Of a stretch of DNA of 56,914 nt, positions 9,030 through 17,738 are shown one piece after another. The notes beneath the pieces are model-generated. The model did no database searches. It was not told the DNA's origin and was given only the letters and a program-made list of their open reading frames with translations. Every line of letters starts with the position of its first letter. Position 1 is the first letter of the stretch. The DNA comes from Ruminococcaceae bacterium OttesenSCG-928-D13. GTDB taxonomy: Bacteria; Bacillota; Clostridia; Oscillospirales; Ruminococcaceae. The translations under genes were made by a program, and so were the position numbers. Location: contig JAJDIZ010000002.1 in NCBI GenBank assembly GCA_030266915.1, forward strand, positions 1 through 56,914. The letters are read 5' to 3'.

Positions 9030-9278
9030 CTATTCCCCCAGGTAACTCTTCACCAGAGCCTGCAGGATGTCATCCCGGTCCACCTTGCAAATTTTGGTGC
9101 GCGCACCGCCGAAGGTGGTGATGTAGGTGGGGTCTTCGCTGAGGATGTAGCCCACTATCTGGTTGATGGGGTTATAGCCTTTCTGTTTCAGCGCGGCGTA
9201 AACCTCGGTAAGGATCTTGCGAATCTCGGCGTCCTGGTCGTCGTGCACTGAAAAGATGGTGGTTGTGGAGTCGCTCAT
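9030..9278 (-). CDS. ireB: IreB family regulatory protein (UPF0297)
   Basis: This 82-aa protein matches IreB/YrzL in length and pattern (N-terminal TTxIFSV, then GYNPINQIVGYILSEDPTYI and GARxKI). In enterococci IreB is phosphorylated on N-terminal threonines by the PASTA kinase IreK and modulates cephalosporin tolerance; here Thr5-Thr7 (STTTIF) correspond. The only PASTA-kinase homologue in this window (1219-3231) looks catalytically dead, so any kinase for this protein would have to lie elsewhere. RBS AGGAGGGG precedes the ATG. It is a single-gene unit with its own terminator. Confidence 0.9.
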   Translation of the reverse strand: MSDSTTTIFSVHDDQDAEIRKILTEVYAALKQKGYNPINQIVGYILSEDPTYITTFGGARTKICKVDRDDILQALVKSYLGE

Positions 9279-9418
9279 AAAACCCCTCCTGTTGCCGTTA
9301 TATCGAGGAACTTGAATACATGGTCCGCTGGTTACATTATAGCGGTAAGACTGTCAAAACGCAATAGAGATGACAGAAGGTTTACAGAAAGTTGATGTTT
9401 GGGGCGGCGGTGCCTTAA

Positions 9419-9446
9419 CCCGCCGCGACCGGCCTCCGCCTTCCTA
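9419..9446 (-). repeat. 28-bp repeat overlapping the pheT stop codon
   Basis: On the minus strand this 28-bp sequence matches 54706-54733 (+) with one mismatch. The repeat begins inside the pheT stop codon and continues into the 3' region, consistent with a small dispersed element placed right at the gene's end. Confidence 0.6.
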
Positions 9447-11846
9447 CTGCCGCAGCGCCACGCCCATGCCGCCGAGCTTTGCCAGCACCTTGCCGATGAT
9501 CTCATCGGCGTCGGCGTCGGTGAGGGTGGCGGCCGCGTCGCGCAGCACCAGGCTGTAGGCCAGGCTCTTTTTGCCGGGGCCAATCTTCTCGCCGGTGTAC
9601 ACGTCAAACAGGGTCAGGCTTTCAAGCCGCTTGCCGGCAGCCGAGGTAATGGCCCCCGCAATCTCGGCGGCGGGCATGTCTTCGCCTGCCACCAGGGCCA
9701 GGTCCCGGGTGATGGCCGGGAACTTGGGCAACTGCCTGAACTGCGGGGTGGCGCCGCTGGCCTCGAACAGCAGGTCGAGGGAGAGGTCAGCCGCCACGAG
9801 GCGCGGCTTGATGTCGTAGCTTTCGGTCACGGCCGGGTGTACCTCGCCCAGGGTGCCCAGCTTAACCAGCTCGGGCGGGGCGTTTTCCACAGGCACCTGC
9901 ACCCAGATGTCACCGCAGCGGCCCGGGTGGAAGGTGGTGCCCGCATCGTTGCGGCGCACCTCCCAGCGGGTGATGCCCGCGACCTCCAGCAGCGCCTCGG
10001 CCACCCCTTTCAGGGCGGCGTAGTCCCAGCTTGGGCCGTAGGCGGCCAGTACCAGCTTCTGCCGCTCGATGGGCAGGTCCTCCTCCCCCGGGGTGGGGGT
10101 GTACTCGGTGGCCTGCTCGAATACCGCGCAGCTCTCGGCCCGGGCGGCCCAGTTGCGGGCGGCCACCTCGAAGATGCTGGGCAGGGCGGTGGTGCGCATG
10201 ATCGAGGTCTCCTCCCCGAAGGGGTTCATGATCTTCACCGCGTCCCGCAGCGGGTCGTTTTCGGGCAGGTTGATTTTGTCGAACCCGGCCGGGCTGTAGA
10301 AGCTGTAGGTCTGGCACTGCCACAGGCCGCAGCCCACCAGCACCCGCATGCACTTCTCCTCGAACAGCTGGCGGGCCGTGGGCCGGGCCTTGGCCACCCC
10401 GCTCAGGATGGTGGCCGGAATGGTGTTGTAGCCCACGAAGCGCACCACCTCCTCGGCGATGTCGCAGTCGCGGGAGACGTCGGCCCGGGCGGTGGGAATG
10501 GTGATGACGCCGTTTTCCACCTTGAGGTCCAGCGGGGTGAGGATGTCGATCACCTCTTTTTCGGACACATCGATGCCCAGCAGCGCGTTCACGGCCGCCA
10601 CATTCAGCGGCATGGTGCGCTGGGCGCGCGGGCGGGGGTAGTCATCCAGAATGCCGCCCACAATGTCGCCGGCGTCCAGTTCCACCACCAGCTCCAGGGC
10701 GCGGCGCAGGGCCGGCCCGGCGGTGTTCGGGTCAAGGCCCTTCTCGAAGCGGCCGCTGCTCTCGGTGCGCAGGCCAAGACGGCGGGAGGTGGCCCGCACG
10801 CTGGGGCCGTCGAAGGCGGCGCTCTCGAACACCACCTTCTCGGTGGTGTCATACACGCCAGAGTACTCCCCGCCCATCACGCCAGCCACGGCAATCGGGC
10901 CTTTCTCGTCGGCAATCACCATCATGCCGGGGTCAAGGGCCCGCTCGATGCCGTCCAGCGTGACAATCTTCTCGCCTTCCTTCGCCATCCGCACGGTGAT
11001 TTTGCCGCCGTTCACATAGGCGTAATCGAAGGCGTGCATCGGCTGGCCGTACTCCAGCATCACGTAGTTTGTGATGTCCACGATGTTGTTGATGGGCCGC
11101 ACCCCGGCGTGGCGCAGCCGCTGCCGCAGCCAGCGGGGGCTGGGTTTGATGCGCACGTTCTCCACCATGGCGGCGGAATAGCGGTTGCAGGTCTCGGCCT
11201 GCACCACCGCCGAAAGCAGGGTGGAGACATCCCCCTTGCCCTGCGGCTCGGGCGGGGTGTGATCCTTGAAGGGCACCCTGAAGGTGGCGGCGGCCTCCCG
11301 CGCGAGGCCCCGCACGCTCAGGCAGTCGGGCCGGTTGGGGGTAATCTCGAAATCAAAGGTGACGTCGTCCATCCCAAGGGCCACGGCGGCGTCGCTGCCC
11401 GGCTCGGCCGGCTCCTCCAGCACGAGAATCTCCTCCTCGCTGCTGCCGGGGAAGTCGTGGGTGGTCAGGCAAAGCTCGGGCAGGCTGCACAGCATGCCGT
11501 TGCTCTCCAGCCCCCGCAGCTTGCCTTTGCGTATTTCGGCGCCGTTGGGCAGCTTGCTCCGGTGCAGGGCCACCGGGGCGTAATCGCCGGGCTTCAGGTT
11601 GGCCGCCCCGGTCACAATCTGGATCGGCTCGCCGGCACCGGTGTCCACCTGGATCACATGCAGGTGGTCGGAGTCCGGGTGGGGCTGGGTGGCCGCCACC
11701 CGGCCCACCACCACGTTGCTCATCGCGTCGGCCTCCCGCTCGAAGGTCTCCACCTTCGAGCCGGTCATCGTCATTTTCTCGGCAAACTCAGCCGGGGTCG
11801 CCTCAAAGGGCGCAAAGCTTTTCGCCCATTCCATCGGTAATTTCAT
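9444..11846 (-). CDS. pheT: phenylalanyl-tRNA synthetase beta subunit
   Basis: This 800-aa protein has the full PheRS beta layout: N-terminal EMAP/OB tRNA-binding domain (residues about 40-150; VVGRVAATQPHPDSDHLHV), B3/B4 editing domain (about 210-390; NNIVDITNYVMLE, MGGEYSGV), B5 domain, catalytic-like core and a C-terminal ferredoxin-like anticodon-binding domain (FPAITRDLALV). With PheS it forms the alpha2beta2 enzyme that charges tRNA-Phe. It starts 7 nt after pheS with AGGAGCG as RBS. Expression is expected to be under the T-box upstream of pheS. Confidence 0.97.
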   Translation of the reverse strand: MKLPMEWAKSFAPFEATPAEFAEKMTMTGSKVETFEREADAMSNVVVGRVAATQPHPDSDHLHVIQVDTGAGEPIQIVTGAANLKPGDYAPVALHRSKLPNGAEIRKGKLRGLESNGMLCSLPELCLTTHDFPGSSEEEILVLEEPAEPGSDAAVALGMDDVTFDFEITPNRPDCLSVRGLAREAAATFRVPFKDHTPPEPQGKGDVSTLLSAVVQAETCNRYSAAMVENVRIKPSPRWLRQRLRHAGVRPINNIVDITNYVMLEYGQPMHAFDYAYVNGGKITVRMAKEGEKIVTLDGIERALDPGMMVIADEKGPIAVAGVMGGEYSGVYDTTEKVVFESAAFDGPSVRATSRRLGLRTESSGRFEKGLDPNTAGPALRRALELVVELDAGDIVGGILDDYPRPRAQRTMPLNVAAVNALLGIDVSEKEVIDILTPLDLKVENGVITIPTARADVSRDCDIAEEVVRFVGYNTIPATILSGVAKARPTARQLFEEKCMRVLVGCGLWQCQTYSFYSPAGFDKINLPENDPLRDAVKIMNPFGEETSIMRTTALPSIFEVAARNWAARAESCAVFEQATEYTPTPGEEDLPIERQKLVLAAYGPSWDYAALKGVAEALLEVAGITRWEVRRNDAGTTFHPGRCGDIWVQVPVENAPPELVKLGTLGEVHPAVTESYDIKPRLVAADLSLDLLFEASGATPQFRQLPKFPAITRDLALVAGEDMPAAEIAGAITSAAGKRLESLTLFDVYTGEKIGPGKKSLAYSLVLRDAAATLTDADADEIIGKVLAKLGGMGVALRQ

Positions 11847-11853
11847 GGTTTCT

Positions 11854-12882
11854 TCACGCTCCTTTGAATTGTTTCAGGAATCGCAGGTCATTTTCGAACA
11901 GCAGGCGCATGTCGTCGATGCCATAGCGCATCAGGGTGATGCGCTCCAGCCCAACGCCGAAGGCAAAGCCCGAATAGACTGTGGAATCGATGCCGCAGTT
12001 TTCCAGCACCTTGGGGTGCACCATGCCGCAGCCCAGCATCTCGATCCAGCCTTCGCCCTTGCACATCGGGCAGCCCTTGCCGCCGCACTTGAAGCAGCTC
12101 ATGTCCACCTCGGCCGAGGGCTCGGTGTAGGCAAAGTGGTGGGGGCGGAAGCGGGTGCGGGTTTCGGGGCCGTAGAGCTGCTTGAAGAACAGGTCGAGGG
12201 TGCCCTTCAAATCGGTAAACGTGATGCCTTTATCCACCGCCAGGCCCTCGATCTGGTTGAACACCGGGCTGTGGGTGGCGTCGGCGGCGTCGCTGCGGTA
12301 CACCCGGCCCGGGCAGATGATGCGGATGGGCGGCTTTTCGGCCAGCATGGTGCGAATCTGCATCGGGCTGGTTTGGGTGCGCAGCAGGATGTTCTCGGTG
12401 ATATAGAAGGTATCCTGGGTGTCTCGGCTGGGGTGGCTCTTGGGCATGTTCAGCATCTCGAAGTTGTACTTGTCGTACTCGATCTCCGGGCCCTGCACCA
12501 CGTCGAAGCCCATGCCGAGGAAGATGTCCTTAAGCTCCCCCAGCACGATGTCCAGCGGGTGGCGGCCACCCAGGTCCTGCCGGGTGCCGGGCAGGGTGAC
12601 GTCGATGGTCTCCCCGGCCAGCCTGGCGGCGCGCTCGGCGTTTGCCAGCCGCTTTGCGGCGCCGCGCACCGTGGCGTCAATTTCCTCCCGCACCTCGTTG
12701 GCCAGCGCCCCAATCACCGGGCGCTCCTCGGCGGACAGGCCGCCCATCTGCTTCAAAATGGCGGTCAGTTCGCCCTTTTTTCCAAAAAAGCGGACCCGCA
12801 GGGCGTCCAGGGCCTGGGCGTCCTGCACCGCGCCGATCAGCCGGCCGGCCTCTGCGCGGATGGATTCCAGTGCATTTTTCAT
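11854..12882 (-). CDS. pheS: phenylalanyl-tRNA synthetase alpha subunit
   Basis: This 342-aa protein has the N-terminal coiled-coil arm and class II catalytic core, with the motif 2 region (HSPVFNQIEGLAVD, then FRPHHFAYTEPSAEVD) and motif 3 (GFAFGVGLERITLMRYGI). It also carries a CFKC...GCPMC zinc-like pair within the insert. It is the first gene of pheS-pheT. RBS AGAGGACG precedes the ATG. Upstream, in order, are a palindromic repeat and a tRNA-sensing T-box leader, so transcription should rise when uncharged tRNA-Phe accumulates. Confidence 0.97.
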   Translation of the reverse strand: MKNALESIRAEAGRLIGAVQDAQALDALRVRFFGKKGELTAILKQMGGLSAEERPVIGALANEVREEIDATVRGAAKRLANAERAARLAGETIDVTLPGTRQDLGGRHPLDIVLGELKDIFLGMGFDVVQGPEIEYDKYNFEMLNMPKSHPSRDTQDTFYITENILLRTQTSPMQIRTMLAEKPPIRIICPGRVYRSDAADATHSPVFNQIEGLAVDKGITFTDLKGTLDLFFKQLYGPETRTRFRPHHFAYTEPSAEVDMSCFKCGGKGCPMCKGEGWIEMLGCGMVHPKVLENCGIDSTVYSGFAFGVGLERITLMRYGIDDMRLLFENDLRFLKQFKGA

Positions 12883-12980
12883 GCTCTCACGTCCTCTATT
12901 CTGCTTGTATTTTGCGTTTTAGCGTTAAAAGAGTGGGGTTTGCCAAAAATTCCGACTATCCAGTGCAGGCCTAAAGCGCG

Positions 12981-13069
12981 AAGGCCCGCACGGCGGATAT
13001 TTCTCTACTCGCATGCTTCGCATATCCTTAGCCCTAGGCTCGCTCCAAAACATCCGCCGCGCAGGCCTT
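12981..13069. repeat. palindromic element, copy 2, between T-box and pheS
   Basis: Arms 12981-12998 and 13052-13069 pair over 18 bp with two mismatches. The core 13011-13046 is identical to that of copy 1 (6353-6388). The element sits in the pheST 5' untranslated region, downstream of the T-box terminator, so it will be part of every full-length pheST message. Confidence 0.85.
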
Positions 13070-13125
13070 TATCACTGTAGGGCGCTGCATCACCGATATT
13101 TCTTCTACGCCAACCAGATAGTTAG

Positions 13126-13405
13126 AAAAAAATAAGCCCCGCCCCACAATGGGACGAAGCGTTGCTCCGCGGTACCACCCAAATTCCCGCGTTCGCGCGC
13201 GGGCGCTTGCCATCTGTAACGGGAAAGCCCGTTCCAGCCTAGTGCCGCGGTTTGCACAGGGTGTGCCCGCATGGTTCAGCCGGACCGCTCGGGAGGGAAC
13301 TTCGCGCGCCTGCGCCGCCAAAGGCTTTCAGCCGGGGCCTTTTTCTCTTGTTGCAGTGGCAGGCGGTTACTTTTCTCCGTCATCGCGTTTCCACATATTC
13401 TAGCA
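13126..13405 (-). promoter_or_regulatory. T-box leader (tRNA-Phe sensing) of pheS-pheT
   Basis: On the minus strand the diagnostic T-box sequence GGGTGGTACCGCGG is followed by a hairpin and a T-run (13132-13126), giving the antiterminator/terminator switch. Upstream is a long structured stem I region. In a plausible specifier loop the sequence GAAGTTCCC offers TTC (13299-13297), the Phe codon, matching the synthetase encoded downstream. Stem I was not folded rigorously, so the specifier call is tentative; the T-box call is strong. Confidence 0.92.
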
Positions 13406-13492
13406 CGAGAAATCAGTCATTGCAAGGGGCATGGCTGTTGCGCGGCGGTTTATTATGGTATCATAGGGACGAAAAGAATGCGGAGGTGGCCG

Positions 13493-13870
13493 ATGATCTA
13501 CGGAGTGGGCGTGGACTGCGTGCAGGTGGCGCGCATCGCCAAAAGCATGGAAAAGCCCCGCTTTGCGGAGCGGGTGTTCAGCGAGGCAGAACGGGCGCTG
13601 TTTGAGCAGATCGGCGCCGAGGCAAAGCGCGATGAGACCGCCGCCGCCAATTTTGCCGCCAAGGAGGCCTTTTTGAAGGCCTGCGGGGTGGGCCTTGGGG
13701 GCTTTGCCCTTTCGGAGATTGCCGCCCTGCGCAGGGAGAGCGGCGCGCCTTACTACCAGCTTTCAGGCGCGGCGCTGGCCTTTTGCGAGGAAAACGGCCT
13801 TGCGGCCCACCTCTCCCTCACCCACGAGGGCGGGATGGCGGTGGCCTTCGCGGTGCTGGAGAAGGGCTGA
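13493..13870 (+). CDS. acpS: holo-[acyl-carrier-protein] synthase
   Basis: This 125-aa protein has the AcpS motifs GVGVDCVQVARI (conserved Asp binding Mg) and FAAKEAFLKACG (conserved Glu/Lys), and ends with the typical LSLTHEGGMAVAFAVLE strand. It transfers 4'-phosphopantetheine from CoA to apo-ACP. The open frame extends much further upstream, but the T-box/promoter region lies there. GCGGAGGTG 6 nt before ATG 13493 sets the start, which also matches the family N-terminus. It is divergent from pheST and convergent with the lipoprotein gene that follows. Confidence 0.92.
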   Translation: MIYGVGVDCVQVARIAKSMEKPRFAERVFSEAERALFEQIGAEAKRDETAAANFAAKEAFLKACGVGLGGFALSEIAALRRESGAPYYQLSGAALAFCEENGLAAHLSLTHEGGMAVAFAVLEKG

Positions 13871-13879
13871 ACTGGCCGG

Positions 13880-14803
13880 CTATACCAGGCCCTCCAGCGA
13901 TTCAAACTCAACGTTGCCTGTGGCGTCGGGATACTCGGCCTCACAGGCCTTAATAATTTCATAGAGGTACCGGGCCAAATCCGCCATCCGGGCCTCGTCG
14001 AGGGCAAGCAGTTCCCCGCTGCCCAGCACCTGCCGGGGGTTGGAATAGGCCGGTGCAGGCGTGGATTCATGGCTCACCGGCACCGGCTGGCCGCTTACCA
14101 GGCTGGCAGTGATGCTTACAGCAGGCCCGTCGGGGGCACCGGTGACCGACCCTGTAATTTTGGAAAGGACGATGTTCAGCTCCTGGGCTTCCGGGTTGTG
14201 GAAAGCGGTGATCCAGTTGGGGGCCGGGAACTCCGGCAGGCCCGGGAGGTTGTTCAGGCTGACGCCCCGCTGGCCGCCCTCACCGTCCGGCGGGAGGTAT
14301 TCATAATGGGATATATATGTGGCGGAGTCCTCCGGTTCACCTGTCCACTCATCCAGGCTGTAGAACGCCGCGTCGCGCCAATCCTCGTCCAGCCCGATGT
14401 CATACGTCATATCATAGAACCACGCCTCGCCGGTGGCCGCCGTCATCGCCGCGCGGGACACCAGCTCCCCCTCGGGGTTTGTCACCTCAAAGACGTAAGC
14501 GGGCTTGCCGTGCAGGCTGCGCTCACCGCTAAAGGCAAGCTCCACCCCCTCGGGGTAATAGGCCCGCAGCGCCTGTTCGGCCTGCTCTTGGGTGACCGGG
14601 TCGCCCTCGGGCTCCGGTTCGCTCTCCGCGCCCTGGTCGGGCTGGGGGGCAGAGCCGAACCGGTCTTCCATTGCCTGCACGAAGGCGTTGTTGCTTTCTG
14701 ACAAGTCGCTGTCGGCCTCGTCGCTTTGGGTGCAGGCGGCAAACAGGCCGGCGCACAGCGCCAGCCCCAGAATACAACTGATTAATCGCAGCTTTTTCAT
14801 CAT
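13880..14803 (-). CDS. putative lipoprotein, PepSY-like
   Basis: The 307-aa protein has a lipoprotein signal peptide (MMKKLRL, hydrophobic stretch, lipobox LFAAC at about 20-24), then an Asp/Glu/Ser-rich spacer (about 26-75). A folded domain follows in which LRAYYPEGVEL...GKPAYVFEVTNPEG...AATGEAWFYDM is reminiscent of PepSY-type domains. It is likely anchored on the outer face of the membrane. I recognise no specific function. It has its own RBS (AGAAGGAG) and is convergent with acpS, with only 9 nt between the genes. Confidence 0.7.
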   Translation of the reverse strand: MMKKLRLISCILGLALCAGLFAACTQSDEADSDLSESNNAFVQAMEDRFGSAPQPDQGAESEPEPEGDPVTQEQAEQALRAYYPEGVELAFSGERSLHGKPAYVFEVTNPEGELVSRAAMTAATGEAWFYDMTYDIGLDEDWRDAAFYSLDEWTGEPEDSATYISHYEYLPPDGEGGQRGVSLNNLPGLPEFPAPNWITAFHNPEAQELNIVLSKITGSVTGAPDGPAVSITASLVSGQPVPVSHESTPAPAYSNPRQVLGSGELLALDEARMADLARYLYEIIKACEAEYPDATGNVEFESLEGLV

Positions 14804-14915
14804 GTCGTCGCTCCTTCTTCACGGTTCTGATACGGAAAACGACACTCTCCGGCTGCCTTTCCTCTATTTATAAAACGGCCCTGTCTGCCGTTTTGTTACA
14901 GGTTTTGTGCCAAAT

Positions 14916-16331
14916 TCAACCCCAGGTGCTGTCGCCGAGCATCATGTGGGCGCATTTGTAGATGTCGCCGCAGCCCAGGGTGAGCACAAGATCGCCGGGC
15001 CGGGCGTTTTGCAGCACATAGTCGGCCGCCTCGCGCTGAGTTTCGAACCACACGCTGCCCGGGATCTTGTCCGCAAGGTCCCGGGTGGTGACGTTGTAGT
15101 CCTCCTTGCGCTCCCGCCCGCCCATGATGGCGGTGAGCACCACCCTGTCGGCAATGGGCAGCACGGCGGCAAAATCCTCCAGCAGGCTTTGGGTGCGGCT
15201 GTAGGTGTAGGGCTGGTGCACCGCCCACACCCGGCCGTATTCCATGGCCTTGGCCGCCGTGAGCACCGCCTTCACCTCCGCCGGGTGGTGGGCGTAGTCG
15301 TCGGCAATGGTGACCCCGTTCACCTGCCCCAGCACCTCGAAGCGGCGCCCGGTGCCGCTGAAGGCGGCAAGCCCCCGCTCGATATCCTCGAAGGAGGCGC
15401 CCAGCCGCATGGCGCCGGCCGCCGCGGCCAGCGCGTTGTAGACGTTGTGCTTGCCCGGGGCGCCGAGGGCGATCTCCCCGTGGGCCTCGCCGCCGGCCAT
15501 CAGCGTGAAGGCCCAGTAGCCGGGCCGGTGCTCCCGCAGGTTGATGGCCCCAAAGTCCGCCCCTTCCTCAAGGCCAAAGGAGAAGAAGGAAAGCTTCTCC
15601 CCCGCGCTGTTCACCCCGCTTTGCAGCAGCGGGGCCACCACCTCGCGGGTGTTTGCGTCGTCCCCGTTGTACAGCACGGCTCCGGTGGCCAGGCGGCAGA
15701 AGCTGCGAAAGGCCTCCTTCAAATTCTCCATGCTGCCGAAGAATTCCAGGTGATCGTCGTCCACGTTCAGCAGCACCGCGCACTCGGACGCAAGCTCCAG
15801 GAAGGTGTTGTGGTACTCGCAGGCCTCGACGACCATGGCGTCGTTCCCCTGCCCCGCCTGGCCGTAGCCGCCGATCAGCGGCAGCCGCCCGCCAATCACC
15901 GCGCCCGGGGCGTGGCCGCCCATCTCGAGAATCTGCACCGCCATGCCGGTGGCCGTGGTTTTGCCGTGGGTGCCGGCGATGCAGAGCGGCCGCCGGTACA
16001 GCGAGGCCACATAGCCCAGCATCACGCTGCGCTCCACGCAGGGAATGCCCAGACGCTCGGCCTCCAGGCGCTCGGGGTTGTCGGCCCGGATGGCCGCCGA
16101 ATAGACCACCAGCTCGCCGCCGTGCACGTTTTCGGCCACCTGGCCCATCATCACCCGCACGCCCTGCCGGCGCTCGTAGTCCAGTATCTCTCCCTCGTTC
16201 ACGTCGCTGCCCGAGATTGTGTGTCCAGCGGCCAACAAAATCTGCACCAGCGGGTACATGCCGCTGCCGCCCACCCCCACAAAGTGGATTTTCCTGCTCT
16301 GCTCCAGTATTTTGTTCAAATCCACCGGCAT
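14916..16331 (-). CDS. murC: UDP-N-acetylmuramate--L-alanine ligase
   Basis: This protein of about 471 aa has the Mur ligase N-domain motif FVGVGGSGMYPL, the ATP-binding P-loop AGTHGKTTATGM, the DDYAHHPAEV catalytic/metal region and a C-terminal domain ending in LGCGDIYK. It adds L-Ala to UDP-MurNAc in peptidoglycan precursor synthesis. A GTG at 16340 is possible, but GGAGG lies 7 nt before ATG 16331, which I chose. It is a single gene divergent from cca; no other mur gene is adjacent. Confidence 0.96.
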   Translation of the reverse strand: MPVDLNKILEQSRKIHFVGVGGSGMYPLVQILLAAGHTISGSDVNEGEILDYERRQGVRVMMGQVAENVHGGELVVYSAAIRADNPERLEAERLGIPCVERSVMLGYVASLYRRPLCIAGTHGKTTATGMAVQILEMGGHAPGAVIGGRLPLIGGYGQAGQGNDAMVVEACEYHNTFLELASECAVLLNVDDDHLEFFGSMENLKEAFRSFCRLATGAVLYNGDDANTREVVAPLLQSGVNSAGEKLSFFSFGLEEGADFGAINLREHRPGYWAFTLMAGGEAHGEIALGAPGKHNVYNALAAAAGAMRLGASFEDIERGLAAFSGTGRRFEVLGQVNGVTIADDYAHHPAEVKAVLTAAKAMEYGRVWAVHQPYTYSRTQSLLEDFAAVLPIADRVVLTAIMGGRERKEDYNVTTRDLADKIPGSVWFETQREAADYVLQNARPGDLVLTLGCGDIYKCAHMMLGDSTWG

Positions 16332-16516
16332 TTCTGCCACCTCCGCCTGCGCCCCTGCGCAAATGTTTACAATTATTTCTATTGTTAGGCCTTGGGATAT
16401 GTTACAATTAGGCAGTCAAAAAAGCGCTCAAATTCTGCATTTTTCCTAACTGAACCCTTACCGTATCATATCATAAAAGTGCCGGATCGCCAATCGGATC
16501 ACGAGGAGGCGTTGCA

Positions 16517-17710
16517 ATGCTGGCAAAAATGCCTGGCCAGGCGGCCAGAGTGATACAGACCATCCACGCAGCCGGGGGCCGTGCCTACCTGGTGGGCGGC
16601 GCGCTGCGCGACCTTGCGCTCGGCGGCACCCCGAAGGACTGGGACTTCGCCACCACCCTCTCCCCGCAAAAGCTGCTGGCCCTGCTGCCCGGGGCACGCC
16701 TGATTGGCGGGGGCTGCGGCACGGTGCAGGCCCACTTTGTGGATTCCTGCCTCAAGCCCTACAGCGACTGGACCTACGAGATCACCCCCTGCCGCACCGA
16801 GAGCGGCTACAGCGACAGGCGCCACCCGGATGTGGTGGAGTTTGTGCCGGACATTTTGGCCGACCTTGCCCGCCGGGACTTCACGGTGAACGCGATGGCC
16901 TGGGACGGGCAGGTGCTGTTCGACCCCTTCGGCGGCCAGCGGGACCTGAGGCTCCGGCTGCTGCGCTGCGTGGGCAACCCGGCCGACCGATTCAACGAGG
17001 ACCCGCTGCGGGTGCTGCGGCTGTTCCGGCTGGCCGCCCAGCTGGGCTTCACGGCCGAGTGGGAGACCTTCTGCGCCGCCGGCGAGGCGATGGAGCTGAT
17101 TGCCACCCTGCCGAAGGATCGGGTGGCCGCCGAGGTGCGGAACATCCTGTTCAGCGACGGACCCCAGGTGCTGAGCGGGGTGATTGTGAAGGGCGGGCTG
17201 CACGGCTACGGCTTCGACTTTGCCCCCGCGCTGAACGCCCTGCGGGAGGTGCCGTCCCTGCCGCTGTGCCGCTGGTGGGGACTGATTGCCCTGTGCGGCG
17301 CCGACATCGAAAATGTGTGCCGGGCCTTTGGCTTTTCCCGCCGCTTCCAGGCCGACCTTGAAAACTGCACCCGGCTCTACCGGCAGGGCCCGGCCCTCGA
17401 CAACACCAGCCTCAAGCAAAAGCTGGCGGGCTCCAAGCTGGACTACGCCCCCATCGCCGCCACCTTCGCCGCGGTCTCCCCGGCCTTCGCGGCCGAGCCG
17501 GCCCTTTTTGCCTCGGTGTGCGCCCGGCACGAGCCCTACCGCCGGGAAGACCTGGCCGTGAACGGCGACATGCTGGCCGCCGAGGGCATCCAGGGCCGCC
17601 ACTGCGGCAAGGTGCTGGACGCGCTGCTGGCCGCCGTAATCCAGAACCCGGCGCTCAACAAGGCCGAGGTGCTGCTGGGGCTGGCCCGGGGGCTGAAAAA
17701 AACGCTGTGA
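16517..17710 (+). CDS. cca: CCA tRNA nucleotidyltransferase
   Basis: This 397-aa protein of the PolA/Cca family has the nucleotidyltransferase motif AYLVGGALRDLALGG, the DWDFAT metal-binding aspartates, RRDFTVNAMA, and the EDPLRVLRLFRLAAQ motif of the neck domain. It adds or repairs the 3' CCA of tRNAs. RBS AGGAGG is 7 nt before the ATG. It precedes the pirin gene by 28 nt, a likely co-transcript. The C-terminal half is less conserved but full length. Confidence 0.92.
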   Translation: MLAKMPGQAARVIQTIHAAGGRAYLVGGALRDLALGGTPKDWDFATTLSPQKLLALLPGARLIGGGCGTVQAHFVDSCLKPYSDWTYEITPCRTESGYSDRRHPDVVEFVPDILADLARRDFTVNAMAWDGQVLFDPFGGQRDLRLRLLRCVGNPADRFNEDPLRVLRLFRLAAQLGFTAEWETFCAAGEAMELIATLPKDRVAAEVRNILFSDGPQVLSGVIVKGGLHGYGFDFAPALNALREVPSLPLCRWWGLIALCGADIENVCRAFGFSRRFQADLENCTRLYRQGPALDNTSLKQKLAGSKLDYAPIAATFAAVSPAFAAEPALFASVCARHEPYRREDLAVNGDMLAAEGIQGRHCGKVLDALLAAVIQNPALNKAEVLLGLARGLKKTL

Positions 17711-17738
17711 GCCACCACTCAACCGGAGGATTAAAGCA

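Noticed and set aside
13126-13405. T-box controlling acpS
   Set aside because: The T-box consensus and its terminator read on the minus strand toward pheS, away from acpS.
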